From assembly GCA_027943335.1 (NCBI GenBank), contig BSBK01002077.1, forward strand, positions 142,501 through 206,500: DNA of 64,000 nucleotides, in the 5' to 3' direction. Numbering within the stretch: position 1 is the first letter of the stretch; each line of letters begins with the position of its first letter. A model generated the notes under the pieces. That model saw only the letters and a list, made by a program, of their open reading frames with translations, searched no databases and was not told the origin of the DNA. The position numbers and the translations under genes are program-made. Source of the stretch: Chamaecyparis obtusa (Eukaryota > Streptophyta > Pinopsida > Cupressales > Cupressaceae). This document shows positions 10,858-24,195 of this stretch, piece after piece.

Positions 10858-12386
10858 TGTGAGCAAGGCTTTCCAGGGTACCTGTTATCTGTTTTGAAAG
10901 GCTCAAATCAATCAAACGTTAAGAGTTTAATCTAGCATACAATCAAAACAAAAACAAAGAGCTCTAAGCAAAGCCACCTCAGATTGAGCTAGAAACAGTT
11001 TGCACCCATGCACTGTTTGATTTGCTCAGATTTGAGGGATGTGGATGTGCTCTCTAAGCATTTGGAGCATGCTCTAATGCATTTAGGATGATTTGAAGCT
11101 CATGAAAACCTCAAAATTGGCACAAAACAGGTATGGAACACCTGATTTGCCCCTAAGGCCTCAAGAACTCAAGCTATGCTTTAATGAAGATTTAAGCTAC
11201 ATGATGAGTAATCTAGGATTGATTTTAGACCAAATTAGATGTGATATGATGCTATGCTATGCAAAACAATAATGAAAAGCTAGATTAATCCATTATTTCT
11301 AAGCTTATGATGAGCTAAAATACTTTGAAAATAAACTAATTAAGATGATTTATGTTAAGTCTAGAATGAAAATGGCATTATAAGTTTGCTATTGCTTGAG
11401 AATGAAAGTGGATTGATTTTCTCTTGAAAGGATGGGTATATATAGGATTTCTAAAGGCTTGGGGTAGGAGGAATGAATGGCCAGGATTGAAATCCTTAAG
11501 AGAGGCCAAGATTCATTCAAAGGGAAGCACATGGATTGTGCTAGTTCTCAGCCAATCAGGAGGTGACATATGTCACAAGGTGAGTGGATGAAGGGAAGGC
11601 CAAAGAGGAGTCAACAAAGGGGGCTTCAAGCTCATAACTCTCCAAATAAATGCTTGTAAGAGCAATGAATGGGCTTTAAGAGGCTTTGAAGACTTTGGGG
11701 AAGCAATAAATGCTTTGTGGTTGAGATATTTGGAAGGGAAGACTTTGCTTTGGTTTAGGAAAGTCTTAAGCTTGGTTAGGATTGCACAAAGGTTTAAGGG
11801 TAGGATTAGGATTAGATTAGGACAAAATAGGATTAGGATGGGTGAAGAGGTTGGATTTGAGAAGATTCTAGAAGAGTCTAGATTTCTCCCTAGTTTCATG
11901 GAATAAAAGTTACTCATTCCAAAAGCTTAAGTTTTGGGAATATTTATTGAAATATTTTCAATAAATATGAAATTTAAATATTTAATCTTAATTAAATATT
12001 TGGCCTTGGGATTAGGGTTAGAAAAGATGGGATTAGCTTTTTAATCGAGATTAAGGAGGGATTAGAAGATTCTGGAAGAGGTTAGTGGTCTAAAGGAAAT
12101 TGGCCAAGTTTTGGGCAAAAAATAAATTAATTATTTATTTTGGGATTTTTGGTCAATTTATTAATTAAAATAATTAATAAATAAGGAGATAATGTTTAAA
12201 TAAGATTTAAACATTTTTGGAAGGGATTTCTTAATTAAATATTTTTAATTAAGAAAAAGGGATTTAATGACATAAAAATAAATTAATTAATTAAATAAAT
12301 AATTAATTAATAAATGATGATGTCATCAGGGATTTTTCAGAAAATAAAAATACTTTATTTTCTAAAGGATTTTTTAGGTGTCTACA
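10858..12386 (-). repeat. Tat element 3' LTR
   Basis: Same length (1529 bp) as the other copy; starts TGTGAGC and ends GTCTACA in plus orientation. The tail (about 11940-12340) is very AT-rich with repeated TTAATTAA/AATAATTAA words. The ORF-like stretches on both strands in it (near 11573-11917) recur identically in the other LTR and are not genes. Confidence 0.95.
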
Positions 12387-12400
12387 TTTTGCCCCTCTTT
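12387..12400 (-). other. Polypurine tract of the Tat element
   Basis: AAAGAGGGGCAAAA on the minus strand, abutting the 3' LTR. The identical string lies beside the LTR of the second Tat element (56182-56195). Confidence 0.85.
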
Positions 12401-13806
12401 GATGCGATGCCGCAAGTGGCATGGCTTCAAAGACAAGAAAATAAGATGCCCAAGGCTAGAATTTGGAAGAATAAGGGATTGTGCCCCCTCAAGAAAATAA
12501 CGCAAGGAGTAAATGTTGTGGAATTTTCTTGAAAGGAAACAAAGAAGGAAGGGCCTAGGAAGAAGGGGAGATAAATAACCAAGCTTCCAAGAGCAAAGAT
12601 GGGTGAATACAAGATGAGAGGGAATGCAAAATGCAGGATGCAGCTATATGAGAGATGCAAGATGCAAGATTAAGCTATATGATGTAGGATGCAGGGGATT
12701 TGGGGAAGCTCCAAGTGCAAATGTGGAGAGCACAACCTAGTTTAATATAGCAATGCTAGAGACCCGCCAAGGATACTAGGATCACGAGGCCTTATCACCA
12801 GGGTTGCATAGGACTGACACTAAAAAGAGACGCAGGGTTGCCCCAGCATCATGCATGAACCCAAGAGGAAGCATGGTGGAAATGATGCTGAAGAAACCAC
12901 AAACACACGACTGACTCACAGGCAGAAGCAAAAGATCAAAAGACCTTGCCCCAGATTATCCTCATTCGCAGCACACCATGATATAAAGGATCGTGGTGAC
13001 GTTGAGTAGAGAACAATGAGAAGCTGTAAAAGATTAACAAGACCCAAAGGACAAAATCCAAGGTCAAAATGAAAACTCCAAAAAGACATCCTTTGCCAAG
13101 GAGAGAGATTTGATTTGACTGATTTGATGGGGGGAAGATTAGATCGGACAGGAGGAAGGATACATCCTCAAGGACCCGCTGATTGATGAGAGAATGAGTG
13201 TTGTTGTTTGCTGGCAAAAGATGAAGTCAAAGAATAATCACGGTGATCAAGAATAGTCGACAAGTGATGTTGGTGAAGTACAAGGCTGGGTAGGATAAAG
13301 TGTTCTGATCAAATGCTACTGCAGGACTGACAAGGACTGATGTACAACGGATGGGAAAAGATATACAATGAATAGATACAAAAGCTTAGGATTGGGGATA
13401 GGAAGATCTCGCTATATAGGATATACAGGAAGGATTGCTCTACATAGGGGAGTGTACAAGATATACAAGAGTGGATAAAAGATATGGTACAAGATATGTG
13501 CAAGAGGAATTGTGGTGTTGCTGAAGGTTGATGGAAAAAGGAATGCTGGGGGATGGTGGATGGGGATGGGGATGGGAGAAAAAGGACTGAGATGGTGGGA
13601 TGGGGGATGGGAGTTTGATAGATAATGACTCGGTCCATTATGTATGGTGCCTGTTTGCCAGGTTTTCACCAACATACTTGTCCAAGGTGCCTGAATTGCC
13701 AAGTTTTCACCATTGGATGATTTTTTTCTTTTTCTTTTTTTCTTTTTTTGCTTTTTTGCTGCTTTTTTCCAATTTTTATGGATTTTTTGAATATGTAGGA
13801 TCTGGT
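12401..13806 (-). other. Tat element 3' noncoding region
   Basis: About 1.4 kb between the integrase stop and the PPT with no supported gene. It contains a G-rich tract (13547-13613) and two copies of a motif GGTGCC...TTTTCACC (13646-13670 and 13686-13711) that is also found downstream of integrase in the other Tat element. Confidence 0.6.
13547..13613 (+). other. G-rich tract with quadruplex potential
   Basis: Several runs of three or more G separated by short ATG or AT spacers (GGGGATGGGGATGGGAG and similar), on the strand opposite to the transcript, about 1.2 kb upstream of the 3' LTR. Confidence 0.6.
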
Positions 13807-16800
13807 TCAGGCATAGAACCTCTTCAGATGTATGATGTTGATTGGATCATTCAAAGGCTCTCCTTTTGGTGTAGATAGCTGATAAGCTCCGGAGCCGAAG
13901 CATGAGGTGACCACATAGGGGCCCAGCCAAGTAGGCTCAAACTTGCCTTTCTTTTCACGATTTGCTTGGACCTTCTAATTTTCTTTGAGAACCATGTCAC
14001 CGACCTGGAACTGTCTAGGATGGACCTTCTTGTTATAACTCCTTTTGAGTCAATTCTGGTATGCAACCAGGTGATCATATGCTTGCTGTCTCTTTTCATC
14101 TAACAGGTCTAGCTGTGTGAGATGGGCTACACGATAATCTTCATCAGTGGTGTAGTTCTTCATGGAGACTCGCAATGATGGGAGCTCAACCTTGATTGGC
14201 AGAATGGCTTCAGCACCATATACAAGGGAATATGGGGTGGTGCCTGTGGGAGTGCGATAGGAAGTGTGGTAGGCCCAAAGGGTAGGATTGATTTGGAGGT
14301 GCCAGTCACGACCAGAATCATTGACAACCTTCTTGAGGATTTTCAAGATAGTTTTGTTGGTTGCCTCAGCTTGGCCATTTCCTTGAGGGAAATATGGACT
14401 GGAGAAACGGTGATGGATGTGGAGTCTGGCACACAGATCATCCACATGTGAAAATGGTAGATGGTATGCCGAAGCGGCAGATGATGTGGTAAAGGATGAA
14501 CTTGGATATTTGGATGCCAGTAGTTAGGGTGAGCGGAATCGCTTCAACCCATTTGGTGAAGTATTCTATGGCAGTTATTATGTACTTGTGTCCATCTGAG
14601 GAAAGGGGAGTGATTAAGCCGACAAGGTCAAAGCCCCAACATGAAAATGGCCAAGGTGGCGCAATGGGCTGCAAGTCTTGTGCTGGTGCATGAATCAGAT
14701 TTGCATGCTGCTGACATGGTAAACATCTTCTGACAAATTCACAAGCATCATGTTCCATGGTTGGCCAATAATACCCAACTCGAAGCAATTGCTTAGCTAG
14801 AACCATGCCACTCATGTGGGCACCGCAAATTCCAGCGTGAACCTCTTGTAAAGCCAGGATGGCCTCATTTGAATCTAAACACCTAGAGAGGATATTGTGA
14901 TACCCGCAATGATAAAGGGTGTTGGCTACAAGAGTGTAGCGGGAAGCTCTATGAATAAGGTTTTGGCATTGGTTATTGGTGAGATGGGGAGATATGATAC
15001 CATTCTTTAGATATGTGTGGATGTTGTGGTACCATGGGGACTGAGGACCAACCAAGACACACACCATTTCTGCATCGGCGTTCTCATAAGCTGGCGTATG
15101 TAGTTCCTCAATTAGGAATTCATACTGTGATGCGTCGCGTGGGATTTCTAACAAGGATCCAATGGTTGCCATTGCGTCTGCTGCTTTGTTCTGAAGTCTT
15201 GGGATCTGTGTGAACTGTAGATGTAGGAAATGCTCTTGCAGTTTGTCCACCAGCTCTTTGTAAGGTAGCAACTTGTCATCCTTTGTCTGATATTCATCTA
15301 GGACTTGTTTGATAATCAGCTGTGAATCTCCAAACACTTGTAATTCTGTGATATTCCACTGAATGGCTGTTCTGAGACCTGAGATGAGTGCCTCATATTC
15401 TGCAATGTTGTTGGTACATGGGAATCCCAATTTGAATGATTTTGGGATGTAGTCACCTTGAGGTGTGATGAATAGGATTCCTGCCCCTGATCCATGTGAT
15501 GTGTAGGAGCCATCAAAGTATAGTTTCCACATGGGTTGTGCTTCGATCACACATAAGTGTTCATCAGGGAATTCCATGATTAGTGGATAGGCATCCACCA
15601 GTGGTGCTTCTACTAGCTGATCAGCAATGACTTGCCCTTTGATTGCTTTGCGATCAATATACTGGATGTCGAACTCACTGAGTATCATGACCCATTTTGC
15701 CATACGGCCTGTGAGAGTTGTCTTTGATAGTAGATATTTGAGGGGGTCCACCTTTGAAATGAGCTTGATTGTGTGACTGAGCATGTAATGTCTAAGCTTT
15801 TGAGTGGCAAAGACCACTGCAAGGCATGCTTTTTCCATAGGTGAATAATTAAGCTCATATCCGATAAGAGTTCGACTGATGTAATAGATGGCTCTCTCCT
15901 TGTTGTCATCATCATGCTGAGCTAAGAGTGCCCCCAGTACTGTAGTGGTTGCCGAGATGTAGAGTATGAGAGGGCATCCTGGAATTGGTGGCACTAGGAT
16001 TGGAGAATTGGCAAGATACTCCTTGAGCTTATCAAAGCTTCTTTGACATATGGGATCCCATTTGAAGCTTGTGTCTTTGCATAGGAGATGCGTAAAAGGT
16101 TGGCACTTGTCTGCTAACTGAGAAATGAACCGATGCACTAATTGAAGCTTTCCTTGTAGGCTTTTGAGCTGTTTGAGTGTTCTTGGGGGAGGCATCTCTA
16201 TTATTGCTTTGACCTTCTTGGGGTCTATCTCTATGCCTCATTGCAATACTATAAAACCTAGGAGCTTTCCAGATGTAACACTAAAGACACATTTCTTTGG
16301 ATTGAGCCGTAACCCATAGTGCTACAGGCGATCAAACACACTCTCAAGAATGTCAAGGTGTCCATGGTGTGTCTTTGATTTTGCAAGAATATCATCCACA
16401 TAGTCCTCTAGGATCTCGTGGATCATGTCATGGAAGATTGCTGTCATCACTCTCTGATATGTGGCTCCTGCATTCTTTAACCCGAATGGCATCATGTTTT
16501 AGCAGAAGGTACCCCATGGAGTAGTGAATGTTGTTTTATGTTGATCTGCTTCTGCTATATGAATCTGATTGTAGCCTGAAAATCCATCCATTAGTGACAA
16601 CATTTCATGGCCCGCTGTAAGGTCTATGATCATGTCTATGTTAGGTAGCGGGAAATCATCTTTAGGACATTCCTTGTTCAAGTCCCTAAAATCTGTGCAT
16701 ATTCTGATGTCTCCTGAAGGCTTTGTGATAGGTACCATGTTGGAGATCCAATCTGAGTAATCTATAGCTCTGATAATCTTTGCATCTAGGAGCTTTTCTA

Positions 16801-17725
16801 GTTCTGATTTTACCAAGAGAGCTACTTTGGGATGCATTTTGCGTAGCTTCTGCTTTACTGGCTTGACATTAGGATCCACTGCTAGATGATGAATGACAAG
16901 ATTAGGATCAAGCCCAGGCATGTGTGCATATGACCATGCAAAGTTCATAGTAGCTTCTTGAAGTAGCGCCGTGAAAGCCATTTCTTCACCTTCTGTCATG
17001 TTGGCTGCAATGTAGGTGATCCTCAGACATTCCTCTGTACCTAAGTTGACTGGCTTGGTTTCTTCTATGATGATAGGTGATTACTCAAGTCTGTAATCCT
17101 GGATGGGAGGAAGAGGCAAGTCTTCATCTTCTAGCGCTTGAATTGCCAAGTTTTCACTAGAAGATACGCTCTTTATTTTTACTTTTTTGGAATCAGAATG
17201 TGCCCTAGAAGGGTTTTCACATAAGGACTCATGTTTTACTCTTTCTATTTCTCTTTTGCAGCTAAAGCTTGCCTCTTCCCCAAAGTATCCCTCTGGGTCA
17301 AGCTTGTAGATGTGAGATGATTCTAAATCTTGAACTGATTGTGGGCCTGATGCCCCCATGAATTCTATGAGTGCTTCCATGCTTTGGAACTCATTGATGT
17401 GTGTAATGCTTGGTTGGTCCCAGTCTATGAGTTCAGGATGGGTGAGGGGAAGTTCTATAAGATTTATGGTGAGTTGTCGGAGGACAGAAGTCCCCAGGAG
17501 GGTGTCATCGTCAAAGATATCATCGTAGGATCTGATTTCTTTCTCTTCAGGGATGTCTTCAATTGTTATGAGGTCATCCTGGCTATTTAAGAGGGGAACG
17601 CTAGTCATGTTGGTGCCCCCAGTTTTGGTATTGGGCCCTTGTATATGCAGGAAAGGGGTATTAAAACCAAGACCCTAATGTTCAGGATTCTCTGATGGTG
17701 TGATGGGATATTGGTTGCTACCTTC
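13807..17725 (-). pseudogene. pol: Tat element pol: RT, RNase H, archaeal-type RNase H, integrase
   Basis: It continues the gag-protease frame and ends at TGA 13807-13809. Order on the minus strand: a poorly conserved linker (to 17081); RT with FPLPNIDMIIDL, MDGFSGYNQIHIA and the catalytic YVDD (codons at 16391-16402); Ty3-type RNase H (SRTLIGYELNYSPMEKACLA); archaeal-type RNase H (LYFDGSYTSHGSGAGI, EYEALISGLR, DSQLIIKQ); integrase with HHCC zinc finger (EVHAGICGAHMSG, CLPCQQH) and the core (FDLVG, YFPQGNGQAEATN); and a C-terminal GPY-like part (WLGPYVVTSCFGSGAYQLS). Stops interrupt the frame near 17726, 17659, 17081, 16499, 16328 and 16245. Near 14440-14450 a deletion of about 27-30 bp plus frameshift removes the segment expected to hold the second catalytic Asp of integrase. 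The protein would copy RNA into DNA and integrate it; this copy cannot. Confidence 0.92.
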
Positions 17726-20700
17726 TTATGGCCCTAGACCACCGCCTTGATAATGCCATTGTTCAGTGGTATACTTATATTGTTTTGGATATTTATCTTT
17801 GAAATAGCCAAGAAGTTGAGTGTCAGGTGATGGGGGATCTTTATACAACCACCTATTTATGTCAGGATCCATCTCTTGACTGTTTATGTTGCCATGAGAT
17901 TCAAAAGTCATAGATCCGATTTTCTTGATTTCATGATGCTCTTCAATAGGCTTGCTTTGGTGATCAGGGCGCCCTTGAGTATGTGGATCAAGCGGAAGGG
18001 CCCCTATAGCAAATGCATCATGTAGGCTATATTCACCACAACCCTGGTTATTGATCTTAACGGAAGAGAGGGTGGAGGTGAGAATGGTTTCTGGATCGCA
18101 ATGGGATCGGGATGAGCTGGCAATAGAAGTACCAATGTCAGTTCCAGGACAATGAGTGGAGTGGGGGAATGATGCTTCCATCGCACGATAGTATGCGAAG
18201 GGTTGGGGGTCAGCATGGATGGTAACCTCAGTGCCTTGATGCAAAAATTTGATGCACTGATGGTAAGTAGATGGTACAGCCTTAATGGAATGAATCCATG
18301 GTCGGCCTAGGAGGATATTAAATGGTAGGTCAAGATCAACAACATGGCAAATAGTATCTTGTGTTGCTGGGCCCAGCTGAATGGGAAAAGTAATGGTACC
18401 TTCTGAGGTACACTCCAAGTTATCATAGGCTTTGATAGTGATCACTTCATGTGCTATATCGGCCTGGGTGAACCCAATCTGCTGAATGAATTTTAAAGTA
18501 CACAAGTTTAGAGCTGAGCCATTATCTATTAAGACCCATTTGATGGCAAAGTCTCTGACCATGACGGCAATGCGGAGAGGAAGAGTATGGTCAAGTGCAA
18601 TGACTGGCATGTCAGATGGTTTGAAGGATAAAGCACAAGCTGCGGAAAGATGTCCCACAAGGGTCTCAAACTGGGTGGTGTTAATGTCTGTGGGGACATG
18701 TCCTTCTTTGAGAGCTCGGTCAAGGATCTCCTGATGGAGAGGTGAAGTGCGGAGAAGGTCCAAGATGGATATTTGGGCTGGTGTATTCCCAAGATGTTCT
18801 ATGAGGTTGTACTGTGCATTGTGTGCATTTTGTACTGGCCTTGGACGGGCACCAGCAATAGTTATTTGACCCCTACGGGTGGTAACAGCACATTGACTGT
18901 CTACTCCTCTAACATGGATGGTATTGACTGTGGGCTCAACTTGGGTTATACATCCAACAAATTTATCATAGTTGATGTAGGCAGTAGTGTGATCTTCTTG
19001 CTTGTCTTTACCATGATTCTGGGGATGATTGGTATTAGCTTGATTCTTCCCAGCATTGTGTTGTGGGAACACATTCTGATAAATTTGTAAATTGGCATTT
19101 GGTGAGGCTTGAGCAGGTGTATCTACTTGAATCTCTTTTTGATCAATGAGATCTTGGATATAGTTTTTGAGTCTCATACACTTCAAGGTAGTGTGTCCTT
19201 TGACACGATGATAATCATAGTACTCATGATCTTTGTACCAATCAGGCTTGGAGGTGGTATCATCAACTAGCTGAATTGGTGGATATGTAATTAAGTTGGC
19301 CTTGGCCATCCGATGAAAGATAACATCTAGAGGTTCACCTAGTGGTGTGAAGGTCTTCTTTGGATAATTTTGAGCTCTGGTTTTTTTCTGCTTGGGAGCA
19401 ATATTGACGGCATTGACTTGATTGTTTGGGTTACCTTGATAGGCTTGATGGGCTTGCTGCTGATAATTCTGTTGATTATTCTGAGAAGGATATTGTTGCA
19501 TGGGTTGTTGATGGACTTGAGGAGGTTGCTGATGGATGGGCGCTTGTTGTTGTTGGTATGCAGGAGTTGACAGAGGACTAGCTACAACAAATTGGACATG
19601 CTTGGTATCAGTGGCTCCATCAGTAACAACATTTTTGTTACAATTCCAGTAACGGGATTTATCATTGTTGGGTTTTTGGGCATCATTTTTGAAGTGTCGG
19701 ATTGTGCCTTCATCTAGGAGGGCCTTTTCAATACCTATCCCCTTGCTCTTGATATCTTGATATGTTTGGAGAAAATTCATCTGCATGAAGTGGGATAGCT
19801 TAGGATGCAGGTTATCAATGAAGATTTTGGTCAAATGCTTTTCTAGCGGTTGGTATGATAACCTGGTGGTAAGGTTCTGCCATCGTTGCAAGTATTCTGC
19901 TAGGCTTTCTCCATCTTTTTGTTGTGAGTTGCAGAGATCTAACAAGGTCAACTCATTCTCAACATTGTGGGCATAGTGGTTGATGAACTTCTCAGAGAGT
20001 TTAGCAAAGGTTGTGATGGTCCCACTTGGTATTTTATAGAACCACTCAACAGCTGTTCCTCCCAAGCTTTTGGGGAATAAACATAAGAGATAGTTATCAC
20101 TGTAAGCCACTTCTTGGCATGCCATATAGAATTCCTTAACATGATTGACTGGGTCTCCTTTCCCCTGATATTTATCAAACTTAGGTGTCTCAAAGTGCTT
20201 GGGAAAAGGAATAGCGACAATGGATCAGTCAAATGGGTAAGGACACACCTCTTCAAACTTGTAGGTTTTGCTCTCAGTACCAGTTTGGAGCTCTTTAAGA
20301 GCGTTCTTCATAGCTTCCCACTCGGCATTGATTGGTGTTGGAGTAGTTACTCCCATTTGAGGTGGGTATTGTGGAGCGGGATATGGAGATGGCCCAGAGG
20401 GATAGGTATATTGGAGCGGATCTTGGAGTGATGCTTGCTGGGGAGGATACTGCTGATGTGGCATAGGGGGATATTGTGGTGATGGATATGGGATTTCTTG
20501 CTGGTGTTATGGGATGATGGGAATTTGTTTCTGCGTTTGGTAGGAGGAAGCTTGCTGTTGCTGGGAAATGATAGGCGTTTGTTGTGGGGGAGGTTGGTGG
20601 AATGACACCACTTGCTGGTAAGGTGGTCCTTGCTGAACTTGGCTCTGTGGTTGACCAATGTAGGTCGGGTGCATTCCTGCATTACTTAAGGGTGAATTTG

Positions 20701-21937
20701 ATGTGGGGAAGCTTGAAGCAAAGGGTGGCTGGGCAAGATAACTTGCGAAATGGGATGAACTTTGCTGCTAAGGTGGAGGAACTTGCTGAAAGGCATTAGG
20801 TGTTGTGAATGGATAGTTTGCAAAGGATGAAGCTGGTGGAAGTTGTGATGGTTGTTGTGCTACTTGTGAGGAGGTGGCTTGTTGGTTTTCAAAAATAGAT
20901 GTAGGAGAATGGGTTGGTATGCCCCAAGCTTTCATTTCTTCTTGAGTGAGGCCCCAACAAGAGCCAATGTGTGGTGGGAATTGTGTTGCAGCGGACGTCG
21001 GGAAGGTGGATGTGATGGGCGTTTGGGATATGAATGGTGGATTGGAAAATCCCATGGAAGGCATCCCTGTGGTGAAGGCATTTTGATGGGCTTGTGCCTG
21101 GGTAGATGTTTGTTGGGGGGGAAAGGAAGGGAACATTTGCGCTCCCCATGAAAAGGGTGATGTTGATGCGGAAGCTTGCTGAGGAGGAAAGGGGAGCGAT
21201 TGTGCTACCCCCGGAATAGATGATGCTGGTGTTTGTTGGGTGAAAGGGGGAAACGATTGTGTTGACCCTATGAAAGATGGTATGGATGTTGAAGCTTGTG
21301 GAGCAAGGGGGAAGGATAATTGCATCCCTCCTGAAAAGAATGGTGTGGAAGGAGATGGAGCTGCTTGTGTAAATGGATGTGTAAGAGGTGGGAGTTGATT
21401 TTGTGACAAGTGTTGGATTTGTGCAAGAGCTTGGGAGGCCATGGCAAATGATGAAGTACTTGTGATAGGGAATGGAGCAGATGGTGCGACAGCTTGTGTT
21501 ACAGGGCTTGCGAAGCTTCCTTGCAGAAGAAGGGGAATGGTGGAGGTTGCTTGAGATGTTTTCAAGGTGGGATTAGGGAATGGTTGGATGAATGGAGAGT
21601 ATACTTGTGATGGAATTTGGATAGTGCTTATGGGAATACGAGGATGGAGATATGGCAGAATGGGAGTATGCCTTTGTGCCAAATTAGTGAACATGCTCTA
21701 CTGGTTTTGGGCTATGAGTGTATTGACTGCTGGTGGATTCTCTAGGTGATTCACAAATGTTTCTATTGCCAGAGGAGCTGAGGGGATATTAGGATCATCC
21801 CATGTATTTCCAGTTTGTATTTGGGGATCATAGGCTACCATTGCACTGGTAACAATGTTCAGATCAGATGAGCTGGTGATTGGATAAGGATTCATGTGCC
21901 TTCGCTTCCTAGATCCAGATCTTGTCTCAACAGGCAT
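17726..21937 (-). pseudogene. gag: Tat element gag-protease
   Basis: One frame from ATG 21937 (MPVETRSGSRKRRHMN) to a TAA at 17726, broken by stops at 21698 (TAG), 20768 (TAG), about 20508 (TAA) and 20225 (TGA). The first 550 residues are low-complexity, rich in Pro, Gln, Ser and Thr with no domain. The retrotransposon Gag capsid domain follows (FDKYQGKGDPVNHVKEF at about 20190; LFPKSLGGTAVEWFYKIPSG near 20070). The aspartic protease lies near 18540-18290 with WVLIDNGSALNLC and the typical LLGRPWIH. The active-site triad reads DNG rather than DSG or DTG. No clear zinc knuckle was found. The Gag should form the particle and the protease should cut the polyprotein; this copy is dead. Confidence 0.88.
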
Positions 21938-24195
21938 GGAGATGCAGATGCTTAGATGGATGCAAGATGTTTCCTAAAGGACTCTAAAGGATGGTGGATG
22001 CAAGCTTAAGGAACTTCTAAGGATGATGAATTTCTAGAATGCGACGCAAGGATGGATGAAATGCTCAAATTTGGATCAAGGATGGTAGAAGATTGGTGGG
22101 AGATGGTGGCAAATTGGTAAAAAAGCTTGGTGATGATGGAGGATTGGTGGGATGCTCTGATTTAGGTCAAGATTGGGTGGAGGATTGGTGGGATGCTGGT
22201 GGAAGATTACTAAGTGTCAACAATGAGTTGTTATTTTTCCCTGATGGAGGATCAGTGATAAGATTTGGGCCAACCTAGGATAGACTGATAATCTTCGATT
22301 AACTGGATGCTTATCAATACAAGCTAATCTCTTGCTCGAGATGATGAGGCTATGCAAGGAAAAGTTGGATTTCCTTTAGACAATGCTCTGTCAAAAAGGG
22401 GATGCTTTCTGATTTAGGATAAGGGATGGAAACAACTCAAAGGTTTTGAACACTAAGTGTTTGTGGATTTTGGATCTCTGGATTTGGTACAAAAGATGGT
22501 GGGTTCTGATTTAGATGATGGATGCTGGATTTGGATGAAGGATATGGGATTCTGATGGTGGATTGCTAATGAAAAGATGGTGGAGGATGATGGAACAATG
22601 TGCTTTCTAAAGGGATGATGTAGATACGACTGGGATGGATGATCTATGATGCTGCTAGGAGGATGATGGTGCATGCAACTAAGAAGGATTTCTAGGATGT
22701 AACTAAGGTTTGGTGATTATGCAAGGGTGAAACTAAGATGAAGCTAGGATGACAGACTGCTGAGATAAGATTGTGAGATCTGAAGGTAGAATGGACATGT
22801 TATGGATCCAGCTAATCTTCTCTTTCAAGGTTGATGTAGCGATGGTTTACTCAGAAATGGTAGGCAAACTGTTTGACTCTTGCATTATAGCCAATATTAT
22901 CAAGCCTTTCTTGATATTTTTCTTCTGCTTGGGTTGCTTGGACAAAGGATTGATGGCTTTTAAGGTTCCTCTCTGCAACTTTCTTCTCTTGATAATCTTT
23001 GGATTTGGGCAACTTGGATTTTGGATGTTTGATCAAATTGGGCATATTTTTGGAAAATTCTGATAGGTTTGAGAACAAAAGGCTCTTTGGATATCTGATT
23101 TCTGCAAGATTTTCTGAATATCAATTTTGTTGATTGGTTTGATTTTCTCAAGTGGCAAAGGATAAATTAAAAATACTTCTGACAAAGCAATCTCCGCAAG
23201 GGCAAAGCAACCTTGCGGGATCCAAATAGGATGACTGACTCTGATAAAGCTTTGAAAGTGTATGTTTCAACAAGTGTTTTCACAGAGTCTTTGACTGTCA
23301 AGAACTTCAAATAGATCTACCTAAGGAAGGTGAGTATCAAAATCACTTGCCCACAGCTTGGTATCCCCCAGAAGGGAATACAAATGGTGAGTAATGTTGA
23401 GGCGACCCGGTAAACCCCTTGGAATCGGTCCTTGCACAAGGATTTTGATACTTTCGGATGTAGATAGGGTAGCCTCTATTTTATCAAGTTTTTAATAGTT
23501 TCATGGAGTCTCCATACTCGGTTATACTGACCGCCTGTGACTCACTTAAGAGCCTAGCCAACAACGCTGGGGGAGGAATATTTACCTTTCCCGAGACATT
23601 TGTATTTGGCACAAGATGCCCGGCGATTAGGAGATGTAAGTGAGTACTTTTTGCCTTCACTTTATTTATATACCGGCTGGGGGGGTTATCGGTTTGAGGT
23701 CGTTCTCCGAGGAGGAAGTGCTTTTCTCCCTGGACAAGCCTTGCTAAAAGTAGAACAAGTGAACTTGTCCGAGTCCAAATGTTCTACGTTGCTTACTTTA
23801 ACAAGGATTTACAGAAAATGAAAGCTCCTAGATGCACATCAAGCAAGTTTGTTCATTTTTCCAAATTGATTAAGTGATGTTTGAACTTTTGAAAATGAAG
23901 ACACACATGTTTAGATTTTGATTTGTTCTTTTCCTCAAAATGTAAATGATTTGAGCGTTTGCAAGTTCTTTCCTTTTGGGCATTCAAGATTGATATTTGC
24001 GAGTTGATTTAGGAACTTTGAAAATTTGCTTTGTTTTATCCTTAGATCATTCAAGATTGAGTTCGTTTACTTGCTTTGAAATCTAAAACAAGAGAGGGAA
24101 TAGAGTTGTTCGTTCCTTTTAGTGCATTTGAGATTTGGTTTGATTTTCAAATTGACAATGACACTTAGGACCTAAGTTCTTTCCTTTAGTTTCAT
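21938..24195 (-). other. Tat element leader, between heptad-repeat ORF and gag
   Basis: About 2.3 kb with no recognised domain. From about 21940 to 22700 it is low-complexity with recurring GGATGGTGG and GATTGGTGG words on the plus strand. The part at 23180-23820 is more complex and GC-richer but shows no homology I know. Small ORFs here look accidental. Confidence 0.45.

Noticed and set aside
11573..11917. 114-codon ORF and its opposite-strand partner, repeated at 25450-25794
   Set aside because: They lie wholly in the two Tat LTRs and owe their recurrence to LTR identity, with no recognisable domain.
20768..21694. Pro/Gln/Ser-rich 308-residue ORF as an independent gene
   Set aside because: It is in frame with the Tat gag before and after, separated only by single stop codons, so it is the N-terminal part of that Gag.
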